Assembly: GCF_012516395.1 (NCBI RefSeq)
Contig: NZ_CP051206.1
Span: 4,779,334-4,843,333 of the forward strand
Length of the DNA stretch: 64,000 bases
From: Dolichospermum flos-aquae CCAP 1403/13F
Lineage (GTDB): Bacteria > Cyanobacteriota > Cyanobacteriia > Cyanobacteriales > Nostocaceae
Reading direction: 5' to 3'
Part shown: piece by piece, positions 1 to 6,596 of the stretch
Layout of the letters: every line of letters starts with the position of its first letter
Position numbering within the stretch: position 1 is the stretch's first letter
Program-made: the position numbers and the translations under genes
The notes under the pieces: model-generated
What the model was told of the DNA's origin: nothing
The model's input: only the letters and a program-made list of their open reading frames with translations
Databases searched by the model: none

Positions 1-373
1 GAAACTCCAGAACTTTAGCGTTATTAGCCGCAAGAGTGCGGTAATAGTCACCAAACGCTGGAGTTAGTAACACTGTTGCTGCTAATTGTCCCAATTCTCT
101 ACCCACCAGAGTTAATAATTCTGCTGAACCATTACCTGGCAAAATCCACTCAGTAGGTATTTGATGAAAATGACTCAGAGCAAGTCTCAATTCACCATAC
201 TCTGGGTCAGGATAATTCCTCAGATTGCCCAGTTGGGACACAATTGCAGCAATAACGCTGTTTGGTGGTCCCAACGGGCTGATACTGGCGGAAAAATCCA
301 CAATAGCATCAGGGGAACAGCCAGCCAGTGCTGCTGCCCAAGCTAAATTTCCCCCGTGTGCTTGTTGTGGCAT
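1..373 (-). CDS. Threonine-phosphate decarboxylase / class I-II aminotransferase (partial)
   Basis: N-terminal 124 residues of a PLP-dependent fold-type I enzyme; the rest lies beyond the left edge. It begins MPQQAHGGNLAWAA and continues with DFSASISPLGPP, NYPDPEY and LPGNGSAELL. The HGGN start and the 'N/S-x-NPLGPP'-like and 'GNGSAELL' blocks are typical of the CobC/HisC group, and the early HGGN favours L-threonine-O-3-phosphate decarboxylase, which supplies the aminopropanol arm of cobalamin. Histidinol-phosphate aminotransferase is the main alternative; the PLP lysine is not in the window. The ATG at 371-373 lies 26 bases after the HU stop on the same strand, so the two could share a transcript, although their functions are unrelated. 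Confidence 0.75.
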   Translation of the reverse strand, partial: MPQQAHGGNLAWAAALAGCSPDAIVDFSASISPLGPPNSVIAAIVSQLGNLRNYPDPEYGELRLALSHFHQIPTEWILPGNGSAELLTLVGRELGQLAATVLLTPAFGDYYRTLAANNAKVLEF

Positions 374-399
374 CAAAAATATCTTTCCTATAGAAGAAC

Positions 400-693
400 T
401 TACTCTTTTGGCTCTTTTGGGGGTGCTACTCTTTCTCTAAACAGTTTCCCAGCGGAGAAAGCGGGAACTCTGGTAGCGGGAATGTCCATTTTTTCGTTGG
501 TTTTGGGGTTGCGCCCTTCACGGGCTTTGCGTTCCCGTGATTCAAAAGAACCAAATCCTACCAATGTTACCTTATCACCGGAAGAAACCGCTTCCACAAT
601 GGTTTCGATGGCAGCACTCAAAACAGCATCAGCCTGTTTCTTGGTAACACTAGCCTTTTCTGCTACCGCATCAACTAATTCGCCCTTGTTCAT
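400..693 (-). CDS. hup: DNA-binding protein HU
   Basis: A 97-residue protein, close to the usual 90-94 of the HU/IHF family, with a short extra tail (APPKEPKE). The sequence shows MNKGELVDAVAEKA at the N-terminal helices, the VTLVGFGSF strand turn, the DNA-binding arm with GRNPKTNEKMDIPA, and the PAFSAGKLFRE C-terminal helix. HU is a homodimeric nucleoid protein that bends DNA non-specifically. In Anabaena, HU mutants fail to differentiate heterocysts (established knowledge). A good ribosome-binding site, TAGGAG, sits about 6 bases before the ATG, and a perfect hairpin lies in the leader. Confidence 0.97.
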   Translation of the reverse strand: MNKGELVDAVAEKASVTKKQADAVLSAAIETIVEAVSSGDKVTLVGFGSFESRERKAREGRNPKTNEKMDIPATRVPAFSAGKLFRERVAPPKEPKE

Positions 694-727
694 ATCAAAC
701 TCCTAAAGTTTTGCTAGAGATTATTTC

Positions 728-750
728 AAGATGCACCATGACTGCATCTT
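728..750 (-). promoter_or_regulatory. Perfect hairpin in the hup leader
   Basis: An 8-bp perfect stem (AAGATGCA / TGCATCTT) with a 7-base loop lies 35 bases upstream of the HU start codon, inside the presumed 5' leader. No U-run follows, so it does not look like a terminator. It could be a protein operator or an mRNA structure. The rest of the gap from 694 to 989 is AT-rich with no other recognised element. Confidence 0.35.
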
Positions 751-989
751 TACGTAAATTTCCGTTTGTAGAAATACAAAAATCGTTCCTTGAGAGTATT
801 TACACTCAAAATCGCTACAAATACGATTGACTCGACTTTTCAATGAATCATTCTAAAGCGTTGTCGCCCTAAGTGGATAGATGAAACTATTAATTTATAT
901 AGATTTCAGGATTTTTTTTGTTTTTTTACCTCTTTACTGTATTCAAAATACCCTATTTTTAGGAATGAATACTTAGTGGTCAGTGGTCA

Positions 990-1155
990 GTAGGGGCGAA
1001 GCATTTGGAAGATAAATTATCGGTCATTCCCAAAAATAGTTCTCCAAATAGACATCTCCGGTAATTAAATGTGCGTGGTTTGAAACCCTTGTAGAGACGT
1101 TCTATAGAACGTCTCTACATTCATTTTCACCAGAGGTCTAATGCTTCGCCCGTAG
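990..1155. repeat. 73-bp palindromic element, copy 1 (interrupted)
   Basis: Starts GTAGGGGCGAAGCATTTGGA and ends with the complementary GCTTCGCCCGTAG. It belongs to a 73-bp family seen eight more times in the window, and it sits in 7-bp TCAGTGG/TCAGTTG tandem repeats like most other copies. This copy is 166 bp because a 90-bp element plus a 3-bp duplication lies inside it; removing 93 bp gives exactly 73. Confidence 0.85.
1050..1139. mobile_element. 90-bp miniature element nested in the 73-bp repeat
   Basis: The interval begins AGACATCTCCGGTAATTAAA and ends CACCAGAGGTCT, imperfect inverted ends of about 20 bp. It is flanked by AAT on both sides (1047-1049 and 1140-1142), while intact copies of the 73-bp repeat have a single AAT here, so AAT is a target duplication. 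A perfect 28-bp palindrome (arms GTAGAGACGTTC, centre TATA) lies at 1091-1118. No coding capacity. The 3-bp duplication fits IS5-group transposition, but no parent element is in the window. Confidence 0.75.
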
Positions 1156-1174
1156 AGTGGTCAGTTGTCAGTTG

Positions 1175-1642
1175 TCAATTTTCCCCTGCTCCCTGCCCCC
1201 TGCTCTCTGCGTGTATTGATGACTTGATGACTTTGCCTCTGGCTTTAAGGACTCTGCGAAGTCGGTCAGCACTCAAGTAAACTTGTCGCTCAGATGCTAG
1301 TTTTTTGGCTAGTTGTTTAGAGTTGTAAGTTTGGGGTTCTTCAATTAGACAGTTTTCTAGATACTCTAAATCATTTTCTGAATAACGGGGTTTTCCTCCT
1401 CGCCCTGGAGCATCCCATAATCCTGCTAAACTCATCTTTTCCCAACGGTGTAAGGTCTGACGGACTGTAGAAACTGCCCAGTTTAAACCTTGAGCAATTT
1501 CCTCGTTTTTTAATCCCCTAGCGTTCAACAGTAGAACTTGAGCGCGATCTTTTGTTCGTTGAGGAGCGTCTTTAGACCTTCTTAACTCTTCTAGCGTTAA
1601 CTTTTCTTGATCAGTTAAAACAACTCTCAGTCGGCATCCCAT
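1175..1642 (-). pseudogene. IS630-type transposase N-terminal (HTH) remnant
   Basis: A 155-residue frame holding only the DNA-binding half of an IS630/Tc1-mariner-type transposase: a Lys/Arg-rich start, a helix-turn-helix around residues 35-70 (RAQVLLLNARGLKNEEIAQG), then the SLAGLWDAPGRGGKPRY linker and a second helical domain ending LRRVLKARGKV. The family normally continues with WKRTR and the DDE catalytic domain; both are absent. The last 12 or so residues (HAESRGQGAGEN) are translated from a CCCTGC-rich intergenic repeat, so the 3' half was lost and the frame now ends in repeat DNA. A free-standing HTH regulator is possible but less likely. Confidence 0.7.
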
Positions 1643-1901
1643 AGGACTGTTATTTTGATTAATGTATTTGGTATCTGACGTGGGTTTCCAGATGGATATT
1701 TTTAATTACAGTACATAGTAACAAATGATTTGTATGTATTATCAAAAATCTATTGGCTTCAGTGTAGCCCTATAACAGTTAAGTAAGTAGACGAAAATAA
1801 TTTCATGACTAAGTATTGTGACGCTATACAACAATACCTTTACCAAATTGAAAAAATCTTTAATTCGTAGGTTGGATTGATGTTAATTTTTGGTTGAAGC
1901 G

Positions 1902-1931
1902 AAAAAAAAGGTTTGGTCATATTACCAAACC
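1902..1931 (-). terminator. Rho-independent terminator, minus strand
   Basis: An 8-bp perfect stem GGTTTGGT/ACCAAACC with a 6-base loop (1910-1931) is followed on the minus strand by eight Ts (1909-1902). It is 366 bases beyond the stop of the second vWA gene and could be a back-up terminator for that operon. Confidence 0.6.
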
Positions 1932-1991
1932 TCCATAATTGCTGTGCTTAACAACGTACATAATTAATTTAGTGCTAATCTAGCCACATAG

Positions 1992-2034
1992 CATCTTCCT
2001 ATGGAATGTGTACAAATTCCTCTAAATGTGATAT
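1992..2034. repeat. 43-bp direct repeat, copy A
   Basis: CATCTTCCTAT followed by GTGTACAAATT and CTCTAAATGTGATAT; near-identical to the copy at 2189-2231 in the same orientation, about 197 bp apart. Confidence 0.75.
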
Positions 2035-2188
2035 ACCATGGCAACAACACATATTGACATCATAAATAGGAATTCATAAAATTTTACCAACTACTTTAAA
2101 TACAAAAAAGACCTGGGGTTAGCCAAGCCTTTATATATACCAGGTGTTTACCATATATAGCTACTTTAAACCTTATATTATTCTTATT

Positions 2189-2231
2189 CATCTTCCTATA
2201 AGGTGTGTACAAATTTCTCTAAATGTGATAT
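2189..2231. repeat. 43-bp direct repeat, copy B
   Basis: Second copy of the repeat at 1992-2034, differing at only a few positions. Function not evident. Confidence 0.75.
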
Positions 2232-2269
2232 TGCCGATGTCTATCTTGGTTTTTTACTAAAAATTTGAT

Positions 2270-2293
2270 AGGGTAGGTCAAAAGACCTACCCT
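2270..2293 (-). terminator. Hairpin after the vWA operon
   Basis: A perfect 10-bp stem AGGGTAGGTC/GACCTACCCT with a 4-base loop begins 4 bases beyond the stop of the second vWA gene. On the minus strand it is followed by ATCAAATTTTTAG, a weak U-rich tail. Probable transcription end for both vWA genes. Confidence 0.6.
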
Positions 2294-2297
2294 ACAG

Positions 2298-3578
2298 CTA
2301 TTCTTTCAAAACTGTCTTGGATGCCATTCTTGTCTTTTTGCGGTCAGCTTCCGATAGTTCTTCACCGGCTTGTAAGCGAGTTGCCGAAACTTGTAACACC
2401 GTGGCTGCACAGGTGTCACCGATTTGTAAGGCGGTATTAGCAGCAGTTTGTAACATTGTAACAGCACCAAGGCGATCGCCTAATTCTAATTTTGCCTCAG
2501 CCAATTGAGTTTGCCGATATTTAGCCAAAAGCAGAATCGAGTTTAGCACCTGGGAATTGAGAGCAGGTTCATAACTTTTCGTAAAATTAGCATATATTGG
2601 CACTAAGGGAGAAAGTAAACCCTGTTTATTCAGCGATGGGTCATCATAGCGAATTTGGATATGACCAATAACTTGTTTCCCTTCTGGCAATTGTCCCAGA
2701 TAAATATTCGCTAAAACTACCCGTTCGGTATCCTTCATCAAGTCCCCTAACCGCACCATTAAAGTCCCATTAGCATCGGTTTCTACTGGTAATTCAATGG
2801 TATCTGGCGCAACTTGGGCGACTGGTTTGAGTTCCGCGAGACGCACAACCGGCACTAAGGATAGAAGTAAATGGGCATTTGTTAATCCCACTGACTGCAC
2901 CCGTCGAAACAGCCGCGCAAATTGAGTTACAGCTTGTTCCGGGTTCTCGATATAAGCGAGAGTCCCACCCCCAGCATCAGCAATTTTTTCCAATAAATCT
3001 GGATTCCAGTCATCACCAAAACCCAGAGTGTTAATTGTCAGATTGAGTTTGGCGGCTTTTTGGGCAAGTTGCAAACACCGTTTATTGTCATTTGGTCCAA
3101 TTTGCCATTTCCAAATCTGTAAACCGTTATCCCCATGGCCATCTGTCAGTAAGAAGGCTTGGGAAACCGCGCCTTTTGTGCCTTTGAGTAGTTCTGTAAT
3201 GCCGAGAGATAAACCTTCGGCAATGACAGTACCACCACCAGCCTTCAGCTTGGCTTTGAGTTGGGTTTTGATGCTTTCAATATCTTGGACGATTTGGTTG
3301 GGGATAATGACCCCAGACGAGCCAGCAAAACCGATAACGGATATCCTGTCACCAGCTTTTAATTGATCCAATAATTGTTCAACTGCTTGAATGACGATAT
3401 TCATGGGTTCACCAGACATAGAACCACTTTGATCGAGAATCAAGCAGAGATTTAAGGGTAAATTTTGTTCAAGTTCAGAAGGCATAGCGGAAATGGAAAT
3501 TGAGAGTTGTCGTTGATTGCTTTGTTGGGCAGCATCAACGTTAGTATCATTTAGAGCCGATGTTAGTTGAACTTTCAT
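2298..3578 (-). CDS. von Willebrand factor A domain protein (second of pair)
   Basis: A 426-residue protein with no signal peptide or membrane segment. A vWA domain occupies roughly residues 40-225: the MIDAS motif DQSGS is at 50-54, GGTVIAEG supplies the conserved Thr, and AFLLTDG supplies the later Asp, so metal binding looks intact. The C-terminal half has a beta-rich region (LPVETDANGTLMVRLGDLMKD) and an alpha-helical tail ending SEADRKKTRMASKTVLKE. Its ATG overlaps the stop of the upstream paralogue (ATGA, 3575-3578), so translation is probably coupled. Cyanobacterial vWA proteins of this type have no settled function; a metal-dependent protein-binding scaffold is the safest description. 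Confidence 0.88.
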   Translation of the reverse strand: MKVQLTSALNDTNVDAAQQSNQRQLSISISAMPSELEQNLPLNLCLILDQSGSMSGEPMNIVIQAVEQLLDQLKAGDRISVIGFAGSSGVIIPNQIVQDIESIKTQLKAKLKAGGGTVIAEGLSLGITELLKGTKGAVSQAFLLTDGHGDNGLQIWKWQIGPNDNKRCLQLAQKAAKLNLTINTLGFGDDWNPDLLEKIADAGGGTLAYIENPEQAVTQFARLFRRVQSVGLTNAHLLLSLVPVVRLAELKPVAQVAPDTIELPVETDANGTLMVRLGDLMKDTERVVLANIYLGQLPEGKQVIGHIQIRYDDPSLNKQGLLSPLVPIYANFTKSYEPALNSQVLNSILLLAKYRQTQLAEAKLELGDRLGAVTMLQTAANTALQIGDTCAATVLQVSATRLQAGEELSEADRKKTRMASKTVLKE

Positions 3579-4831
3579 TGGGGGGAAGCATCTTGCAAAA
3601 CAGTTTTTGAGACAATTCTGGTTTTTTTGCGATCGCTTTCTGATAACTCTTCCCCAGCTTGTAGGCGGGTGGCGGAAACTTGCAATACCGTTGCCGCACT
3701 AGTATCACCCATTTGCAAAGCAGTTTTCGCCGCCGTTTGTAACATCGTCGCTGCACCAGCCCGATCACCCTGCTGTAATTTCGTTTCTGCTAACTGGGTT
3801 TGGCGATATTTGGCTAAAGCTAAAACCGACTGTTGTACCTGGGGATTTGGTGCTGGTTGGTATTCCCTGGTGACATGAGCATAAATCGGTAGATTGGGGG
3901 AGTGTAGCCCGATTTGGTTAGCGGCGGGGTCATCGTAGCGGACTTGCAGATTAGCGATCGCCTGTTTACCTTCTGGCAACTGTCCCACATAAATATTAAC
4001 TAAAACTACCCGTTCTCCGTCTTTCATTAAATCGCCCAATCTCACCACCAAGCGCCCATCGCTTTCGGGTTGTACTGGTAATTCAATGGTATCTGGGGAA
4101 ACTTGGGCAATGGGTTTGAGTTCTGCTAATCGGACATTAGGCATTAAGGATAATAATAGTTGAGCGTTAGTCAACCCCACTGTTTGCATTCGACTAAATA
4201 AGCGACCAAATTCCGATACAGCCTGATCTGGGTGCTGAATATAAGACAACGTACCCATACCAGCATCAGCGATTTTTTCTAAAACCTTATCATTCCAATT
4301 GTCACCAAATCCCAATGTATTTAGAGTCAAATTATAGTTGGCGGCTAATTGGGCAAATTTCAAACAGCGATCGTTATCACCATGTTCATTTTCCCCATCA
4401 GTCAGTAAAAATGCTTGGGAAACGGTATCATGTTTACCCTTGGCTAATTCCTCAATTCCCAACCGTAAACCCTCATCAATGGCAGTTCCCCCATCAGCGG
4501 TGAGTTGTTTAATTTGCTTTTTAATCTGTTGACGATCTGTAATTAACTGATTGGGGACTAAAACCTTGGCACGGTGGTCAAAAACAACTACACTGAGACG
4601 ATCTTCAGGAGTCAAACGATCTACTAACAAACAAGCGGCATTTTTCACCGTTTCTAGAGATTTTCCCATCATTGAACCGCTATGATCGAGAATTAAGCAT
4701 AAGTTCAAGGGTACAGTCCGATCTATAGTTTCACCACCAGCAGAAACGGAAACTACTAATTGACGTTGAGTGCTAGTTTGATTTGCATCTATACCAGCAT
4801 CATTGAGCGCTAGTTGTAAATTAATCTTCAT
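3575..4831 (-). CDS. von Willebrand factor A domain protein (first of pair)
   Basis: A 418-residue paralogue of the downstream gene, alike along the whole length. It has the MIDAS motif DHSGS at 50-54, GGTAIDEG, and FLLTDGENEHGDND. The shared tail LQVSATRLQAGEELSESDRK shows the genes arose by duplication of the complete gene. It is cytoplasmic by sequence. It leads a two-gene operon with the 4-base overlap described for its neighbour; the promoter should lie in 4832-5016. No MoxR ATPase or TerD-type gene, which often partner vWA proteins, is adjacent. Confidence 0.88.
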   Translation of the reverse strand: MKINLQLALNDAGIDANQTSTQRQLVVSVSAGGETIDRTVPLNLCLILDHSGSMMGKSLETVKNAACLLVDRLTPEDRLSVVVFDHRAKVLVPNQLITDRQQIKKQIKQLTADGGTAIDEGLRLGIEELAKGKHDTVSQAFLLTDGENEHGDNDRCLKFAQLAANYNLTLNTLGFGDNWNDKVLEKIADAGMGTLSYIQHPDQAVSEFGRLFSRMQTVGLTNAQLLLSLMPNVRLAELKPIAQVSPDTIELPVQPESDGRLVVRLGDLMKDGERVVLVNIYVGQLPEGKQAIANLQVRYDDPAANQIGLHSPNLPIYAHVTREYQPAPNPQVQQSVLALAKYRQTQLAETKLQQGDRAGAATMLQTAAKTALQMGDTSAATVLQVSATRLQAGEELSESDRKKTRIVSKTVLQDASPQ

Positions 4832-5016
4832 AATTTCAATTTCCTATCTAGTTTAGACAGATACAATTTTACAGATAACTTCAAACCGCATCCTCTATAC
4901 TACGGAAAATAAGTTAATTTAGGAGTCACAGGCTGAGAATCACTGGAATAAAAGCCTTAACTTTCCCTAAAACAGAGACTGAAATATGAACAAATAAACA
5001 TGAAAATTGATATAAT

Positions 5017-5478
5017 TTAATTATTCAAAAAGTAATTTTTCAGGGTTTCTGCTAAAGTAAAAGGAGATTCTTTAGGAAAGAAGTTTAATTTAATTCCTGT
5101 TTCTTCAGATGCTTTTAAACGAGCTTTTTCATAACAATCTGCAAATATTTCTATAAGTAGAGGTTGCAAACTAGGACTATCTTCTAATAATAATTCAATA
5201 CAAATACGTTGCTCTGTAATCGTACTGCGCCAGCTTTCACTACGTTTTTCAGGTTGATATTGCCATTTTAGTAAGTGCATTAATAGCACAATTAAACGGC
5301 TCTTTAACTCCCGTTTTTCACTTTTTCCCATGCTTTCAATTTCTTCTATCAGATTTGCTAAATCAATTTCTGCAAATTTCCCTGCTTTTAATTGTTTAGA
5401 TATTGTTTCTATCCACAGATAAAAATCTTGGTCGTAAAGATTATCATTGGTAATGACTGTTGGTTGATGTGTTGTCAT
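5017..5478 (-). CDS. DUF29 family protein
   Basis: A 153-residue protein with the DUF29 pattern: LYDQDFYLWIETISKQLKAG near the N-terminus, IDLANLIEEIESMGKSEKREL, LLMHLLKWQYQPEKRSESW, then TITEQR and a helical C-terminus ending in FPFTLAE-like sequence (SPFTLAETLKNYF). DUF29 proteins are abundant in cyanobacteria in many paralogues, and their role is unknown. A second, more divergent member is 490 bases away on the same strand (5966-6442). The 5' region has no strong ribosome-binding site. Confidence 0.85.
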   Translation of the reverse strand: MTTHQPTVITNDNLYDQDFYLWIETISKQLKAGKFAEIDLANLIEEIESMGKSEKRELKSRLIVLLMHLLKWQYQPEKRSESWRSTITEQRICIELLLEDSPSLQPLLIEIFADCYEKARLKASEETGIKLNFFPKESPFTLAETLKNYFLNN

Positions 5479-5614
5479 AATGATTTCTAATCTCCTGCAA
5501 TAATCCTATCAGTAAAGCATTTTATTGCTTCTTTTTGCTTCATAATTCACCTTGATGCTAAAAATATCATTCCCCGGCAGAACCAGGGAACGAGGATAAT
5601 AATGGTTTTTGTTG

Positions 5615-5851
5615 TTAGGAAATATTCGCCATATATTTAACTAAATCATCTATTTGCGAAAAATCTAATAATTCTTCGGCTAAATCTTCCAGTTGAGTTA
5701 ATCCCAAATTAGGAAGTTGCTGTTCTATTCTGGCTGGAATATTCCCAAAGCGGCGTTTTAACATACGGAGAATCAATTCTAGTGCTTCTCTTCTTTTGCC
5801 TTTTTGCTCACCTTTTTGCAGAATATCCTGATAAACCCAAGATTCTTCCAT
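5615..5851 (-). CDS. DUF4351 C-terminal fragment (Rpn/PD-(D/E)XK transposase family)
   Basis: A 78-residue frame beginning MEESWVYQDILQKGEQKGKR and continuing with LILRMLKRRFGNIP and LGLTQLEDLAEELLDFSQIDDL. This is the DUF4351 tail found at the C-terminus of cyanobacterial Rpn-type (YhgA-like) putative nucleases of around 250-300 residues. The N-terminal PD-(D/E)XK nuclease domain is missing, because a DUF29 gene lies upstream instead. It is most likely a remnant. Its AGGAGG-like sequence just before the ATG (GAGGACATT) means it could still be translated. Confidence 0.65.
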   Translation of the reverse strand: MEESWVYQDILQKGEQKGKRREALELILRMLKRRFGNIPARIEQQLPNLGLTQLEDLAEELLDFSQIDDLVKYMANIS

Positions 5852-5965
5852 AATGTCCTCCTGAAACAGTTAGTTATTTTTTTCCTTGAATCTGGTAATT
5901 GTTATTTACCAGATTCTTACATATATACTGATCCTTGGGTTGATGATTTAGAAAACAATTGGATA

Positions 5966-6442
5966 TCACCCCCCTAACTCCCCATAAAAATCTTCATCTA
6001 ACAACTGTTCTATAGTAAAAGGAAAATCAAGAGGATATTCTGTTTCATCTGGTTTTCTTACTCCTAATTTAGCATTTTTACTTTCTTTAATTGCCAATTT
6101 ACGAGCATCAGCATAAGCAATAAAAATAACCTCATGGAGATAATTTTTAAAAGAAGGATTTTCTTCCAAATCTTTTTTAACTCGAAAACGATGTTCAGTA
6201 ACAGAACTGTACCAACTTCCTTTCATCATTTCGGGAGCATCAGCTTGAACAGTTAATTTGAGTAAGTGAGCAATTAAGATAGTTAAATTACTCAAAAATG
6301 AGCGTTTTTCTGATTTCCCCATATCTTCTAATTCTAAAAGCAAATGTTCCCAATCAATATCATTAAAATCTTGTTGTTTGATTTGTTTAATGATAGTTTC
6401 TCGCCAAACATTAAAATCTCGTTCATAGAGTTGATTGTTCAT
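5966..6442 (-). CDS. DUF29 family protein
   Basis: A 158-residue DUF29 protein: LYERDFNVWRETIIKQIKQQ, IDWEHLLLELEDMGKSEKRS, LTILIAHLLKLTVQAD, then SWYSSVTEHRFRVKKDLEENPSF and a C-terminus with PLDFPFTIEQLLDEDFYGE. It shares the order of motifs with the gene at 5017-5478 but is clearly diverged, so the pair is not a fresh duplication. AGGAGG lies just before the start (ATCCTCCTGC on the plus strand). It is divergent from the pentapeptide gene, with 154 bases between the two starts. Confidence 0.85.
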   Translation of the reverse strand: MNNQLYERDFNVWRETIIKQIKQQDFNDIDWEHLLLELEDMGKSEKRSFLSNLTILIAHLLKLTVQADAPEMMKGSWYSSVTEHRFRVKKDLEENPSFKNYLHEVIFIAYADARKLAIKESKNAKLGVRKPDETEYPLDFPFTIEQLLDEDFYGELGG

Positions 6443-6596
6443 AATCCTCCTGCAAAAGTTAACTCTTATTTTAATTTAGTTTAAAAATATTTACCTGGAT
6501 TAAGAAAAGCCAAATTTAACCAAATTGTGCTAAAAATAGCAATAATGATCAAAATATGGCAATAAAATCTAATAGATAACTCTCGCTGACGCGATT

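Larger units (their letters stand above)
1643..2297. other. Gene-free gap with terminators and repeats
   Basis: No coding frame is credible here. The gap holds a degenerate piece of the 122-bp inverted-repeat family (about 1834-1880, 'CAATACCTTTACCAAATTGA'), two copies of a 43-bp repeat, and two minus-strand terminator-like hairpins. A third weak hairpin (ACCTGG 2111-2116 with CCAGGT 2150-2155) is followed on the minus strand by a T6 run. Confidence 0.6.
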
